Of a DNA stretch of 44,932 bases, positions 34,886 through 43,878 are shown piece by piece. This DNA is from Paenibacillus puerhi. Lineage in GTDB: Bacteria; Bacillota; Bacilli; Paenibacillales; NBRC-103111. The notes under the pieces were generated by a model. It made no database searches. It was not told the DNA's origin and was given only the letters and a program-made list of their open reading frames with translations. The DNA is taken from positions 1 through 44,932 of the forward strand of contig NZ_WUWM01000044.1 in NCBI RefSeq assembly GCF_009846885.1, read 5' to 3'. The translations under genes and the position numbers were made by a program. Every line of letters begins with the position of its first letter. The first letter of the stretch is position 1.

Positions 34886-34938
34886 AAAACCTTCTTTAAT
34901 TCCCTGTCCGTCTCATCAGGGTCATTAAAGAAGGTTTT
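34886..34938. terminator. 53-bp terminator hairpin, copy B (bidirectional)
   Basis: AAAACCTTCTTTAAT pairs with ATTAAAGAAGGTTTT, with CCCTG/CAGGG inside. It lies between the convergent phosphatase and permease genes and can serve both. It is the same length and largely the same sequence as 25242-25294. Confidence 0.8.
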
Positions 34939-35000
34939 GTTCCCTATCCAACCGATAGCTGTTGTCATTGGTGTCATCGGATATGCTTCGCCTCTCGGCC

Positions 35001-35837
35001 TTATCCCTTCACCGCTCCCGCCGCAATACCTTCAACGATCCGGTTGCTCAGCAGCACGAACGCAAGGAGAATCGGCAGAATGCTGATCATCAGCGTAGCT
35101 CCGATCGCCCCCCAGTCTGTCGTGTACTGGCCGATAAAGTTCTGCACGCCAACCGTTAATGTTTTATGCTCATCGGAGCTAATGAACGTATTCACAAAAA
35201 TAAATTCGTTCCAATTATAAATCATATTAATGATAACCGCCGTCGACATAACCGAAGCGGTCATAGGCAGCGTGATGCTGAAAAACAAGCGGTTCACGGA
35301 GCAGCCGTCCATGATCGCGGCCTCTTCCACCTCGCGCGGGAGCGTGTAGTAGAAGCCCATCAGGATCATGATCGTAATGGGCAGATTAAAGGCGATATAG
35401 GTCAGCAGAATCGACAGCGGATTATCGATCAAATTCGCTTTCGTAAAGAGACTGAAGAGCGGAATAAGAGTCGAATGCACCGGAATCATAAGTCCAACCA
35501 TGAATAGGCCCAGCGTGAGAGAGCGGAGCTTCCAGCTCATCCGCGTAACCGTGAAGGTGACGAAGCTGGCAAGCAGCACCGTCCCCACAACCGCCGCCAC
35601 CGTGATCCAGACACTGTTTGCAAAATAGCTGCTGATATTCCCCTGGTCCCACACCTTCGCATAATTTTCCCATCGCAGCCTCTCCGGAAGCGCGAAAGGA
35701 GCGAGGTTGAAGATTTCCTCATTATTTTTCAGCGAGAACAAAAACAGCCAGAGGAGGGGAAGCACCTGGATGGCGGCTACGACCGTCAGGACGGCATAGA
35801 GCACGCCATAGCCGATCCTTGCAGATACTCTTGTCAT
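35001..35837 (-). CDS. sugar ABC transporter permease, MalG type (second importer)
   Basis: This is a 278-residue permease with six hydrophobic segments. The EAA loop reads EEAAIMDGCSVNRLFFSIT, and the C-terminus IVEGIAAGAVKG is typical of MalG-side permeases. It follows the MalF-type partner by 15 nt and ends the importer transcript at the shared terminator. It is unlike the permease at 16236 in detail, so this is a separate importer and not a recent duplication. Confidence 0.92.
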   Translation of the reverse strand: MTRVSARIGYGVLYAVLTVVAAIQVLPLLWLFLFSLKNNEEIFNLAPFALPERLRWENYAKVWDQGNISSYFANSVWITVAAVVGTVLLASFVTFTVTRMSWKLRSLTLGLFMVGLMIPVHSTLIPLFSLFTKANLIDNPLSILLTYIAFNLPITIMILMGFYYTLPREVEEAAIMDGCSVNRLFFSITLPMTASVMSTAVIINMIYNWNEFIFVNTFISSDEHKTLTVGVQNFIGQYTTDWGAIGATLMISILPILLAFVLLSNRIVEGIAAGAVKG

Positions 35838-35852
35838 TGGAACTCCTCCTGA

Positions 35853-36734
35853 TTACGAATATTGAATGTCGTCCTTGGCGGCTGTCGCCCTGCGAATAAG
35901 CCAGGTCATGACCAGGCAGATCACGAGCAGGAAAAAGGCAATCGCGCTCGCGTACCCAAAGTCGTAGCCCCGGAACGCTTTGCGATACATATAGGAGGCC
36001 ATAACCTCGCTCGCCCCGTTCGGGCCTCCGCCCGTCATGACGTAGATCAGATCGAAATACTTCAGCGACCCGACCACCGCCAGCACAACCGTTACCTTGA
36101 ACACCTCGGCAATCAACGGGATGCGGATCGACATGGCAAGACGCAGCGGGCCGGCGCCGTCGATGCGCGCGGACTCGATCAGCGAGGCGGGCACATTTTT
36201 CAATGCCGCATAGTAAATGAGAATGTAGAACCCGGCATACTGCCAAAGAATGGGGACAAAGATCGCATACAGCACGATCGACGTATCGGACAACCATTCC
36301 GGCGGCTGCTCGACTCCCAGCGACGACAGCATGAGGTTCAGGACACCGCTTGTCGGATGGAAAATTTTCAGCCATAACTGCGCGATGGCCACCGAGGACA
36401 GCAGCATCGGAATCAAGTACACCTTGCGAAAAAAATTCGTGCCGCGGATTGGCGCGGACAGCACAAGCGAAACAGCCAAGTAGAGGAGCAGGCTAATAGC
36501 GGAAAAGACGGCTAGCAGGAAGGAGTGCTTGACGCTCTCCCAAAACAACTTGTCCTGCAGCAATTCGGCGTAGTGGTTAAGGCCGATGAAGCTCATTTTC
36601 CCGACGCCGTCCCATTCCATCAGACCGTAGTAGCCGGTCATAACGATCGGTATGTAAATAAGCGTAACCACGAGAAGCAGCGAAGGGATGACGTACAATG
36701 CGATTATTTTTTTATTCGACATCACTTTATCCAT
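35853..36734 (-). CDS. sugar ABC transporter permease, MalF type (second importer)
   Basis: This is a 293-residue permease with six hydrophobic segments, starting MDKVMSNKKIIALYVIPSLL. The EAA-type loop reads IESARIDGAGPLRLAMSIRI, with Ser replacing the second position of the usual EAA, a known variation. The ATG at 36732-36734 follows GGGAG by 11 nt; the GTG four codons upstream overlaps that site. It lies 78 nt after the binding-protein stop, with a hairpin in the gap. Confidence 0.9.
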   Translation of the reverse strand: MDKVMSNKKIIALYVIPSLLLVVTLIYIPIVMTGYYGLMEWDGVGKMSFIGLNHYAELLQDKLFWESVKHSFLLAVFSAISLLLYLAVSLVLSAPIRGTNFFRKVYLIPMLLSSVAIAQLWLKIFHPTSGVLNLMLSSLGVEQPPEWLSDTSIVLYAIFVPILWQYAGFYILIYYAALKNVPASLIESARIDGAGPLRLAMSIRIPLIAEVFKVTVVLAVVGSLKYFDLIYVMTGGGPNGASEVMASYMYRKAFRGYDFGYASAIAFFLLVICLVMTWLIRRATAAKDDIQYS

Positions 36735-36765
36735 CTGCTCTCTCACTCCCTTCTATGGACAGAAA

Positions 36766-36798
36766 CAAGGACATATCCTCTGAACAAGATATGCCCTT
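36766..36798 (-). promoter_or_regulatory. intercistronic hairpin between binding-protein and permease genes
   Basis: CAAGG-a-CATATC pairs with GATATG-c-CCTTG around a 10-nt loop, without a T-run. In many importer operons such a hairpin protects the 3' end of the binding-protein mRNA and lowers permease expression. That role is inferred. Confidence 0.6.
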
Positions 36799-36812
36799 GC
36801 TCCTCTCGCGGA

Positions 36813-38171
36813 TTACTTCGCTTCCTTGGCTAGCGCATCCTCATGGTTCTTCGCGAAGTCTTCCGGCGTGACCGCTTTGCCGAACAGCGCTTGAATCATG
36901 TTGAGGTGAACCTCTGCGGAAGCAGGCTTCATCTGCACATCGGCGAACAGGGTGATGCTGCTCGCTTTATTCAGCTCGTTCAGCAGGTCTATGTACATAT
37001 CCGGCAGCTTCACCTTCGACGTATCGACCTTCGTTGCGGGGATGACTCCGGCCTCGGTGATCGCTTTGTCGCCCCACTTCTGTACGAAGTAGCTGACAAA
37101 TTTCTTCGCTTCGTCCTGCACCTGCGAGTTCTTGGAGACGTACAGCCCGACGCCCGGTCCGCCTACCCAGCTCTCGACATTGCCTTTGCCGCCGTCTACC
37201 GTCGGGAATTTGAAGAAGCCTATCTGATCCTTGAACGCTTGGGGAACGTCTTTATTCGTCGTATAGTTCGGCAGCTCCCACGTACCCATCAGGTACATCG
37301 CGGCTTTGCTGTTCATGAACTCCGCTTTGCCTTCGTCATTCGAGAGGCCGTTGAAGCCTTTATTGAACGCATTCATATCCACGAGACTGGCGACTTCGGC
37401 AGCCGACCGAATGAGGCTTGGATCGTTGAAGGTGCCGGAGCGGTCAATCGCCTTCTTCAGCGTCTCCGGTCCGCCGACGCGGTCAGCCAGGTACATGTAC
37501 CAGAGCGAGCCGGTCCAGCGATCCTTGTTGCCGAGCGCGATCGGCGCGACGCCGTTGGAGCTGAGCGTTTTGACGATATGTTTAAATTCGTCGTACGTCT
37601 TGGGCGGCTGCAGATTGTACTTGGCGAAGATCGCCTTGTTGTAGTACACCGGCACAATATTCAGCTCGACCGGCAGCGCATACGTTTTGCCGCCAAATGC
37701 ATAAGCATCGGTCGTCCCATTGACGAATTTGTCCTTCAGCTCGCCTTGGAGGAGGTCGTCGAGAGGTGCGAACATATCGCCTTTTACATACGGCTCCATA
37801 TAGCCGGCCGCCCAGGTGAAGCCGATGTCCGGCAGCTTGTTGGAAGCCGAGAGCACCTTCATTTTGCTTTTGTACTGCTCGTTCTCCAGCACTTCCTGAT
37901 CAATCGTCACGTTCGGATTCGCCGCTGTATAGTCTTTGATGATATCGTTTACAATTTTGTTCTGGGTCGCCGAGCTGCCGGCCGGCCACAGGTGCATCAG
38001 CTTGATGGTGACCTTCTTCTCCGGTGCGGCGGCTCCCGCCGGGGTGCTGCCTGGTGAAGATGACGCGCCCCCGCTGCCGTTCGTTGCGGTATTCGAGCCG
38101 GAACAGCCCGAAAGCACAAGCGCAGAGCTCAGCATAGCGGTTAACGTCCATGTAAGCGTTCTTTTATCCAT
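36813..38171 (-). CDS. sugar ABC substrate-binding lipoprotein (second importer)
   Basis: This is a 452-residue family 1 solute-binding protein with lipobox VLSGC (Cys23). GSGGASSSPGSTPAGAAAPE is a flexible linker after the anchor. The body has typical blocks (GDMFAPLDDLLQGELKDKFV, NKDRWTGSLWYMYLADRVGG, MNSKAAMYLMGTWELPNY) of monosaccharide/oligosaccharide binders. The ATG has GAGG 6 nt upstream. A cre-like site lies 45 nt before it. The kinase and response regulator just upstream on the same strand are the likely control pair. No ATPase gene is adjacent. Confidence 0.9.
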   Translation of the reverse strand: MDKRTLTWTLTAMLSSALVLSGCSGSNTATNGSGGASSSPGSTPAGAAAPEKKVTIKLMHLWPAGSSATQNKIVNDIIKDYTAANPNVTIDQEVLENEQYKSKMKVLSASNKLPDIGFTWAAGYMEPYVKGDMFAPLDDLLQGELKDKFVNGTTDAYAFGGKTYALPVELNIVPVYYNKAIFAKYNLQPPKTYDEFKHIVKTLSSNGVAPIALGNKDRWTGSLWYMYLADRVGGPETLKKAIDRSGTFNDPSLIRSAAEVASLVDMNAFNKGFNGLSNDEGKAEFMNSKAAMYLMGTWELPNYTTNKDVPQAFKDQIGFFKFPTVDGGKGNVESWVGGPGVGLYVSKNSQVQDEAKKFVSYFVQKWGDKAITEAGVIPATKVDTSKVKLPDMYIDLLNELNKASSITLFADVQMKPASAEVHLNMIQALFGKAVTPEDFAKNHEDALAKEAK

Positions 38172-38215
38172 ATCAACCTCGTCCCCCTGACATCAATTTA
38201 TTCCTGCAAAGGTAA

Positions 38216-38230
38216 TTATAACGCTTACAA
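38216..38230. promoter_or_regulatory. cre-like CcpA site
   Basis: On the minus strand TTGTAAGCGTTATAA matches WTGNAANCGNWNNCW at 14 of 15 positions (A instead of C near the end). It lies 45 nt upstream of the binding-protein start. Confidence 0.55.
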
Positions 38231-38275
38231 ATAGACGGCAGGAGGGCACAGCGTTCGGGAAAAATTCCACGATTT

Positions 38276-39079
38276 TTAGATTTTCCAGTCCTCTTCCCCG
38301 GTTACAGCCGTTTGCTTCCGGTATTGAGTCGGGCTTATTCCCTCGTAATCCTTGAACAGCTTGATAAAATATTTCGCCGTCTGATAGCCCACCCTATCCG
38401 AGATGTCGGCAACGGGAATCCTCGTTTGGACGAGCAGCTCTTTCGCCTTCTGCAGCCGCTTCCTTGTGACGTATTCGCTGAAGGTAAGGCCGGTCTGTTC
38501 TTTAAATAGGGAGCTGAAGTAGCTCGGGTTCAGATGAATTTGCGCTGCGATGTCGCTCATGCCAAGCGGCTCATGCAGCTGCTCCTCGATAAACTGAACG
38601 GCTTGCCGGATGGGTGGGCTGTACTGCTTCGTCTCCGCCTTCGCGTGCATCAAGAGCGGATCGACCAGCTTCTCCATCGTCTCGACGCGCTCCCGCTGCT
38701 CCTGCGCATGAATCGCTTCCTCTACAGCTTCAATCAGCTTGCGCTTATGTACCGGCTTAAGCAAATAGTTGACGACGCCAAGCTGAATAGCCGATTGCGC
38801 ATATTGAAAATCCGCATAGCCGGAAATGACGATCGCAACAGGCCGATGGCCTCTGCTCCGGATGACCTCCATGACCTCCAGTCCGCTTACCTCCGGCATG
38901 CGAATATCGGTTAAGAGAAGATGGACGGCGCGGCTTTCCAGAAGCTCGATGGCCTCCGTACCGTTGGCGGCGCAAATAATATGGTAACGGCCTGTCGACC
39001 AGGCCTCGAGCGTTTTGCGGATGCCTTCGCGGGTGAGCGGCTCGTCATCCACGACCAGAATAGTTTTGACCCCCTGCAT
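38276..39079 (-). CDS. response regulator, YesN type (REC-AraC)
   Basis: This is a 267-residue regulator. The receiver domain has VVDDEP at 9-14, phospho-acceptor Asp58 (LLLTDIRMPEVSG) and the LLKPVHK lysine near 109. The C-terminal AraC domain has DIAAQIHLNPSYFSSLFKEQ and ISDRVGYQTAKYFIKLFKDY. It follows its kinase by 53 nt and precedes the binding-protein gene, so it likely activates the second importer. The ATG follows a GGGGG run by 9 nt. Confidence 0.9.
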   Translation of the reverse strand: MQGVKTILVVDDEPLTREGIRKTLEAWSTGRYHIICAANGTEAIELLESRAVHLLLTDIRMPEVSGLEVMEVIRSRGHRPVAIVISGYADFQYAQSAIQLGVVNYLLKPVHKRKLIEAVEEAIHAQEQRERVETMEKLVDPLLMHAKAETKQYSPPIRQAVQFIEEQLHEPLGMSDIAAQIHLNPSYFSSLFKEQTGLTFSEYVTRKRLQKAKELLVQTRIPVADISDRVGYQTAKYFIKLFKDYEGISPTQYRKQTAVTGEEDWKI

Positions 39080-39132
39080 GCTCCTTGTCCCCCTTCCTCA
39101 TACAAATGTAATGGGTATGCCTATTAACAGCT

Positions 39133-40908
39133 TTAGGAGACGAATGCCGATTCTTGCTCCTCCTCCAGCGGGATATCGAAGCTGACGCTTGTCCCCCGAC
39201 CCGGAGCGCTAGAAATCGTCAGCCGCCGATTCGCCGTGGTCAACTGCGGATAATAAAGTTGCAGCCGTCGCTCGACGTTCGAAATCGCCATGCCGCTCCC
39301 TTTGCGCGAGAACTCATCCGCCCCCTGTGCCATCGATTCCTTGATGCGTTGGAGCGCTTCTTCGCCGATGCCCGGACCGTCATCGCTAACGGTAATTCGC
39401 AGCGCCTGCGGAGGGCTCTTCGTCAACTCGACGCGGACTTTCACGATTCCTTTGCCTGTCTTGCCTTCAATGCCGTGAAGAATCGCATTTTCGACAAGCG
39501 GCTGAATCAGCAGCTTCGGCAGTCGAAGATGAGAATGGCCTGCTTCCGCCTCGATCAACCAATCCAGCCGGTCCCCGAAGCGAACGCCCATGATGCGGAG
39601 ATACCGCTCGACATGGTCAAGCTCGTCGCGCAGCGTGACCCATTCGCTCTGATTCGGACCGCCGATCACATAGCGGAATAAATCGGACACGTCGATGATC
39701 AGCTCGGACATGTCTTCTTCGCCTTTCTCCTGCAGAGACCAATAGACAGCCTCCAGCGTGTTATACAGGAAATGGGGGTTAATCTGCGCCTGAAGCGCCT
39801 GCAGCTCAATGCGGCTTTGGATGATCTCCTTTTCGTAGACGAGCTTGATCAGCTCATTCATGTTCTCGACCATGTGATTGTAGGTCGTATTGAGGTCTCG
39901 CAGCTCAAGTGTATACGTCATCGCAGGGTTAGGCGTCAGCACGCCTTGGCGCGTATTCCGCATCGCCTTCATCAACCGCAGAAGCGGCCGAGTAATCATC
40001 GTCGACAGCAGGAACGACAGGATGGCGAACAAGATGAGCCCAAACGAACCCGAGGCAAGGATCGCCACGCGAAGCACGGAGATCCCGTCCGTAATGGCCG
40101 TCACCGGGTAGAGCAGCATGAGCGTCCAGCCCGTCTGCTCAGACTGCTGTTTCACGAGCAGGTAGCGACGATCCGCGAGCGTGACCGTCTGCGACTCCGA
40201 CTCCAGAAGGCCGCTCCAGTCCGCCTGGACGCTGTCGTCTGACACGATCGGCCGGCCCGCTTGATCGGCGAGCAGCATGAACTCGGGGTGGTCGGAGCCC
40301 GCTGCCGGGTCCTGGAAGTTGAAATCATGCCGGTCCAGCCGCACGAGCACATATCCCCCGTTCGAGAACCACCGGTCGAACAGACCGATGCGCCGTATCG
40401 CCAGCACCGAATTGTCGTCCTTCGGATCGACGCCTATCCAGACGAGCCTTCCCTTCCCCCGGTCTGCGCGTTCGACCCAGCTTGGCTCCACACGATCGGT
40501 GAGCTTCCGATCGCCCAGCGGATACACGCGGAGCTGATCGGTCGTATACACCTCCACGCTGCTGACTTTGCTGTAATTTTGAATATGATTCGCAATCTGA
40601 CTAAACGATTGCCGGTCGCTGAAGCTGAGTTCTTCGCCCTGTACCATCGACAGCAGCAGGGCTTGCATATGCGCATCATTGACCGCTTGGAGCGTCAGCA
40701 TATCGATCTGCGAGATAAATGCATCGAGCCGCCCGTTCGCCTGGACCGCGGTCTGCTTCATCTGGTCCCCCGCTTTATCCTTCAATAGCGTAGACACCGA
40801 TCTGAACGTCACGATCCCGGCGGAAACAAGCACGATGAGCATCACCAGCACGAATCCCGCGAGCATCTGATTGCGCAGCGTGTTCCACGTCCCTATCCAG
40901 CGCCACAT
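39133..40908 (-). CDS. sensor histidine kinase, YesM type
   Basis: This is a 591-residue membrane kinase. A first membrane segment (about 14-35), an extracellular dCache-like domain (about 40-275), a second segment (about 280-303) and HAMP (STMITRPLLRLMKAMRNTRQ) lead to INPHFLYNTLEAVYW with the phospho-acceptor His. The ATPase domain has NAILHGIEG (N box), SDDGPGIG (G1) and GSGMAISNVERRLQLYY (G2). The ATG has AAAGGAG upstream. It starts the second importer locus; the sensed sugar is unknown. Confidence 0.92.
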   Translation of the reverse strand: MWRWIGTWNTLRNQMLAGFVLVMLIVLVSAGIVTFRSVSTLLKDKAGDQMKQTAVQANGRLDAFISQIDMLTLQAVNDAHMQALLLSMVQGEELSFSDRQSFSQIANHIQNYSKVSSVEVYTTDQLRVYPLGDRKLTDRVEPSWVERADRGKGRLVWIGVDPKDDNSVLAIRRIGLFDRWFSNGGYVLVRLDRHDFNFQDPAAGSDHPEFMLLADQAGRPIVSDDSVQADWSGLLESESQTVTLADRRYLLVKQQSEQTGWTLMLLYPVTAITDGISVLRVAILASGSFGLILFAILSFLLSTMITRPLLRLMKAMRNTRQGVLTPNPAMTYTLELRDLNTTYNHMVENMNELIKLVYEKEIIQSRIELQALQAQINPHFLYNTLEAVYWSLQEKGEEDMSELIIDVSDLFRYVIGGPNQSEWVTLRDELDHVERYLRIMGVRFGDRLDWLIEAEAGHSHLRLPKLLIQPLVENAILHGIEGKTGKGIVKVRVELTKSPPQALRITVSDDGPGIGEEALQRIKESMAQGADEFSRKGSGMAISNVERRLQLYYPQLTTANRRLTISSAPGRGTSVSFDIPLEEEQESAFVS

Positions 40909-41030
40909 GTACGACCCGCTCCTTTTTGTGATCGATTTACATTCATGCCATTTAGTGAGACTTGCCTTCTATTATAGTTCCAGAAGTATCCATGATGAAA
41001 GTAAAGATGTTGACTTCTCAAAGCTCCAGC

Positions 41031-41062
41031 AGCCCTAGTCCGGTTGTTATCGGATTAGGGCT
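41031..41062. terminator. hairpin next to the amidohydrolase remnant
   Basis: AGCCCTA-g-TCCG pairs with CGGA-t-TAGGGCT around an 8-nt loop. There is no clear T-run. It lies 18 nt past the stop of the amidohydrolase remnant and probably was its terminator. Confidence 0.55.
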
Positions 41063-41080
41063 GTTCATCCTCCGTTCTTG

Positions 41081-41419
41081 TCAGTTCGCTTTCAGACCTA
41101 ATTGGTAGAACTCATTCGGATTATGGAAGAACCAATCCAACGCTAGACGCTTGGCCTCCTCTAGGTCGATCCAGCCGATGTCAACCATATCACTTAGCGC
41201 ATACGCTACATTATCACGGGCCATTAATGAAAAGCCGCTTACGCTTCCTTCTGCATGTTAAAATCGGCATTAACCATATCCGACCATAGATATCCGGATA
41301 TTTGGCGAATGAACGGATCTGCTTCAGCAAGCACCCCGCTATGATGTTCATGTGTGTTAATGACCGATATAGTATCAAGGTAATTACGCAATTCTATATG
41401 TTTTGGTTGGCTTCAGCAT
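41081..41419 (-). pseudogene. amidohydrolase remnant with internal deletion and frameshifts
   Basis: A start ATG with GGAGGG upstream opens MLKPTKT. After a one-base shift the frame reads IELRNYLDTISVINTHEHHS and continues to SDMVNADFNMQKEA; THEHH is the first metal-binding motif of amidohydrolases. After another one-base loss the sequence jumps to a C-terminal end: FSLMARDNVAYALSDMVDIG, then WIDLEEAKRLALDWFFHNPN and EFYQLGLKAN to TGA. The middle of the enzyme (roughly 300 residues by family size) is gone. Family assignment is from the THEH motif and end segments only. Confidence 0.68.
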
Positions 41420-41583
41420 GCGTTTCCCTCCTATACGCTATTCAATTGAAAGATAAGTTCTATATCCATTTGTTTTTTCCTGCATTGGACGGTTGAAAAG
41501 GGTACGCAAGAAAATAAAATCTTGTTAGCCTTTAGCATTATTGGGAAAACTAATCAAGATCTAAGTTCAAGGAGGAGATAGAT
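41420..41583. promoter_or_regulatory. upstream region of the MBL hydrolase gene
   Basis: This short AT-rich interval contains AAGGAGGAGA just before the ATG at 41584, a near-perfect ribosome site. No clear operator is seen. Confidence 0.4.
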
Positions 41584-42429
41584 ATGGACAAGCAAATGAA
41601 TTACGGAAGTGATTATAAGTACATTCCCGTCACTTCCATTGAGAGCGGGATAGGCACAGAGGTATTACCGGACCTGTTCAGCCACACCATACAAATAGTC
41701 AACATTCATTTGATCGGTCAACCCAAAACAACAGAATTTGTATTGGTTGATGCGGGGATGCCTGATTCGGCCGAGGAAATCATCTCGGTTGTCGAAAGCC
41801 GCTTTGGAGCAAACAGTCGTCCAAAGGCGATTATTTTAACTCATGGACATTTTGATCATGTGGGAGCTGTGATTGAGTTAGTGAACCGATGGGAAGTCCC
41901 TGTGTATGCTCATGAGCTAGAGCTGCCTTTCTTAACAGGAAATAGGAGTTACCCAGAGCCAGATCCGACTGTTGAAGGCGGTATGGTAGCAAAAATGTCG
42001 CCATTGTTTCCTAATGAACCCATTAATCTGGGGAATAATATACATCCATTGCCTTCCGATGGGTCTGTACCTGCTATGCAAGGGTTTAAATGGATTCATA
42101 CCCCTGGACACTCGCCAGGTCATGTATCCTTATTTAGGGAAACCGATAAATCGTTAATTGCAGGAGATGCTTTTGTGACGGTCAAACAAGAATACCTCTA
42201 TAAAGTTATAACACAAGAACAAGAAATTAGCGGTCCTCCAAGATATTTGACTACAGATTGGAAATCCGCCAAGGAATCTGTCATTAAGCTAGCGGCACTA
42301 AAACCAACGGTCGCCGTTACTGGACATGGACTGCCAATGTCAGGTGAATTACTAACGGAGAGTTTAAATACTTTGGTTGAACATTTCGATGAAATGGCCA
42401 AGCCTGATTACGGAAGGTATGTCAACTAA
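41584..42429 (+). CDS. MBL-fold metallo-hydrolase
   Basis: This is a 281-residue metallo-beta-lactamase-fold hydrolase. THGHFDHVGAV is the HxHxDH zinc motif, HTPGHSPGHVSL supplies the next His, AGDAF the bridging Asp, and VTGHGLPM the final His. The layout is glyoxalase II-like or lactonase-like; the substrate is unknown. No signal peptide is seen, so it is cytosolic. The gene stands alone on the plus strand, followed by a hairpin. Confidence 0.87.
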   Translation: MDKQMNYGSDYKYIPVTSIESGIGTEVLPDLFSHTIQIVNIHLIGQPKTTEFVLVDAGMPDSAEEIISVVESRFGANSRPKAIILTHGHFDHVGAVIELVNRWEVPVYAHELELPFLTGNRSYPEPDPTVEGGMVAKMSPLFPNEPINLGNNIHPLPSDGSVPAMQGFKWIHTPGHSPGHVSLFRETDKSLIAGDAFVTVKQEYLYKVITQEQEISGPPRYLTTDWKSAKESVIKLAALKPTVAVTGHGLPMSGELLTESLNTLVEHFDEMAKPDYGRYVN

Positions 42430-42440
42430 CAGGTATGGCT

Positions 42441-42466
42441 AGCAGGACCTGTCTTCAGGCCCTGCT
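42441..42466 (+). terminator. hairpin after the MBL hydrolase gene
   Basis: AGCAGG-a-CCTG-tctt-CAGG-c-CCTGCT is a strong stem with one mismatch, 11 nt past the stop. The T-run is poor, so it is an imperfect terminator. Confidence 0.6.
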
Positions 42467-42505
42467 ACATTCCGGTTCGAGAAAGCGTGCTTGGCAGCAA
42501 CAGAA

Positions 42506-42853
42506 CTAATAAGATCGGGCTTTGACTTGGGGTTGAAAAACGTAGCGATGCATAAACCACTCCGCAATCCCTAAAACAATAGCAATAGCGAAAATTTCGC
42601 CTGTGGTAACATTCCAGCGCATTAAGCTGGCTGCCGCCCAAAGAAATATAAAAGCCAGCAGGCCATCGGAAATAGTGGCGATTAGGTTATTGGTCATACG
42701 CAAAATGATTTGATCTCCAACAAAGTAAGCAATGAGGGTTAGGGCTGTTGCTGTAACCAATGCATTCCAAATGGTAATATTCTCTGCAGCATACATCAGC
42801 ATGAACACAACAATTGCTCCATTGACAATCCACTTCAGCAAAAGCTTCATCAT
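42506..42853 (-). CDS. DUF2512 (YndM-like) small membrane protein
   Basis: This is a 115-residue protein with four hydrophobic helices, starting MMKLLLKWIVNGAIVVFMLM. AYFVGDQIILRMTNNLIATI and EWFMHRYVF near the end are typical of DUF2512, a family of small membrane proteins in spore-forming Firmicutes of unknown role. Its length fits. The ATG pair has an AAAGGG site upstream. It is convergent with the MBL gene and monocistronic. Confidence 0.8.
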   Translation of the reverse strand: MMKLLLKWIVNGAIVVFMLMYAAENITIWNALVTATALTLIAYFVGDQIILRMTNNLIATISDGLLAFIFLWAAASLMRWNVTTGEIFAIAIVLGIAEWFMHRYVFQPQVKARSY

Positions 42854-43123
42854 CCTTCGCCCTTTCCATGGTTTGTTTGTCCTATTTTAGCAAGTATTCT
42901 TTTCCGCTCCACCCTATCTACTTCGTTTAGTTTTATTGTCTCCAGTGTCCTCCTTCCTATCCCATGCTGAAGCAGCAAATGGAGAAAATAAGATGTATGA
43001 GCGAATACTTCTCCCTACTCGTATTTGGCGACACGTTTTCCAACTAACGGCAGTTTTCCTAAATAAGCTATGTTAAAATATGACTTAAAGGGGCATATTT
43101 ATGGGAAGTGGAGGAGTACCGTA

Positions 43124-43655
43124 TTGAGAAGTGAACAAGAAATGATGAAAGTTCTATTAGATTTTGCTAAAAATGATGATAGGATTCGATTGGTAACTTT
43201 GGAAGGTTCGCGTACAAACAAAAATATTCCACCTGATACATTCCAAGATTTTGACATCTCTTACTTTGTAACAGATATTGATTCTTTCAAGGAGAACGAT
43301 CAATGGCTTTTATTCTTGGGAAATCGTGTTATGATGCAAAAACCTGAGGATATGGAACTATTTCCACCGGAAAGCAATTGGTTTTCATATTTAATGCTTT
43401 TTGAGGACGGAACTAAAGTAGATCTAACACTTATTCCTGCTTATGAACTGGAGGCTTACTTCACCAATAGCGACGGTTTAGTTGAAGTGTTGCTAGATAA
43501 TTAGGAGAGTGGATATCAGGAAATGTGGCAGTCATGAGTTATTTAGACAATATTCAAAAGCTGTATCCGAAAGCCTCGGATATACGTATCCGGATTACGA
43601 TGAAGCCGTTACTAAGTATACGGATAATGTTTATACTTCTCATATGAATTATTGA
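43124..43655 (+). pseudogene. aminoglycoside 6-adenylyltransferase (ANT(6)/AadK-like), internal deletion
   Basis: The first 126 codons are intact: MRSEQEMMKVLLDFAKNDDR, GSRTN (nucleotide-binding Gly-Ser), FQDFDISYFV (metal-binding Asp pair) and LEDGTKVDLTLI-type strand. The frame then ends at DN-stop. About 85 bp further, in another frame, the C-terminal end of the same family appears: GYTYPDYDEAVTKYTDNVYT then SHMNY-stop at 43655. The central part (about 120-140 residues by family size) is missing. The TTG start at 43124 has GGAGGAG 7 nt upstream. No resistance is expected from this copy. Confidence 0.75.
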
Positions 43656-43878
43656 AATGACCGCCTTTTAGGCGTTTGCTTTTGAAAGAAAAATCAACAT
43701 TAAGATTAAATATCCGTAGAGAAGATGATTCTTGCCTGATCAGAGTAGTAAAATACTCCGGCCACTCTACACGTTCTTATATATAAATTCACTAGCGATG
43801 CATAAAAGTTAGGATAGTCGTCGAGTCAATGATCTTGAATATCTAGTTATTTGTTTTATAAAAGTAGATTTCATTTTT
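43656..43878. other. AT-rich interval, no gene seen
   Basis: Nothing recognisable. It joins the 3' end of the ANT(6) remnant to the 3' end of a minus-strand gene. Confidence 0.4.

Noticed and set aside
36843..38057. 404-codon open frame on the plus strand
   Set aside because: It is exactly antisense to the second binding-protein gene, which has a lipobox, ribosome site and family motifs. The antisense frame is rich in Arg/His/Val and has no features; it reflects codon bias of the real gene.
12002..38171. The two sugar importers as a tandem duplication
   Set aside because: Gene order differs (permeases before kinase versus after), and the proteins differ clearly in length and in the EAA-loop sequences.
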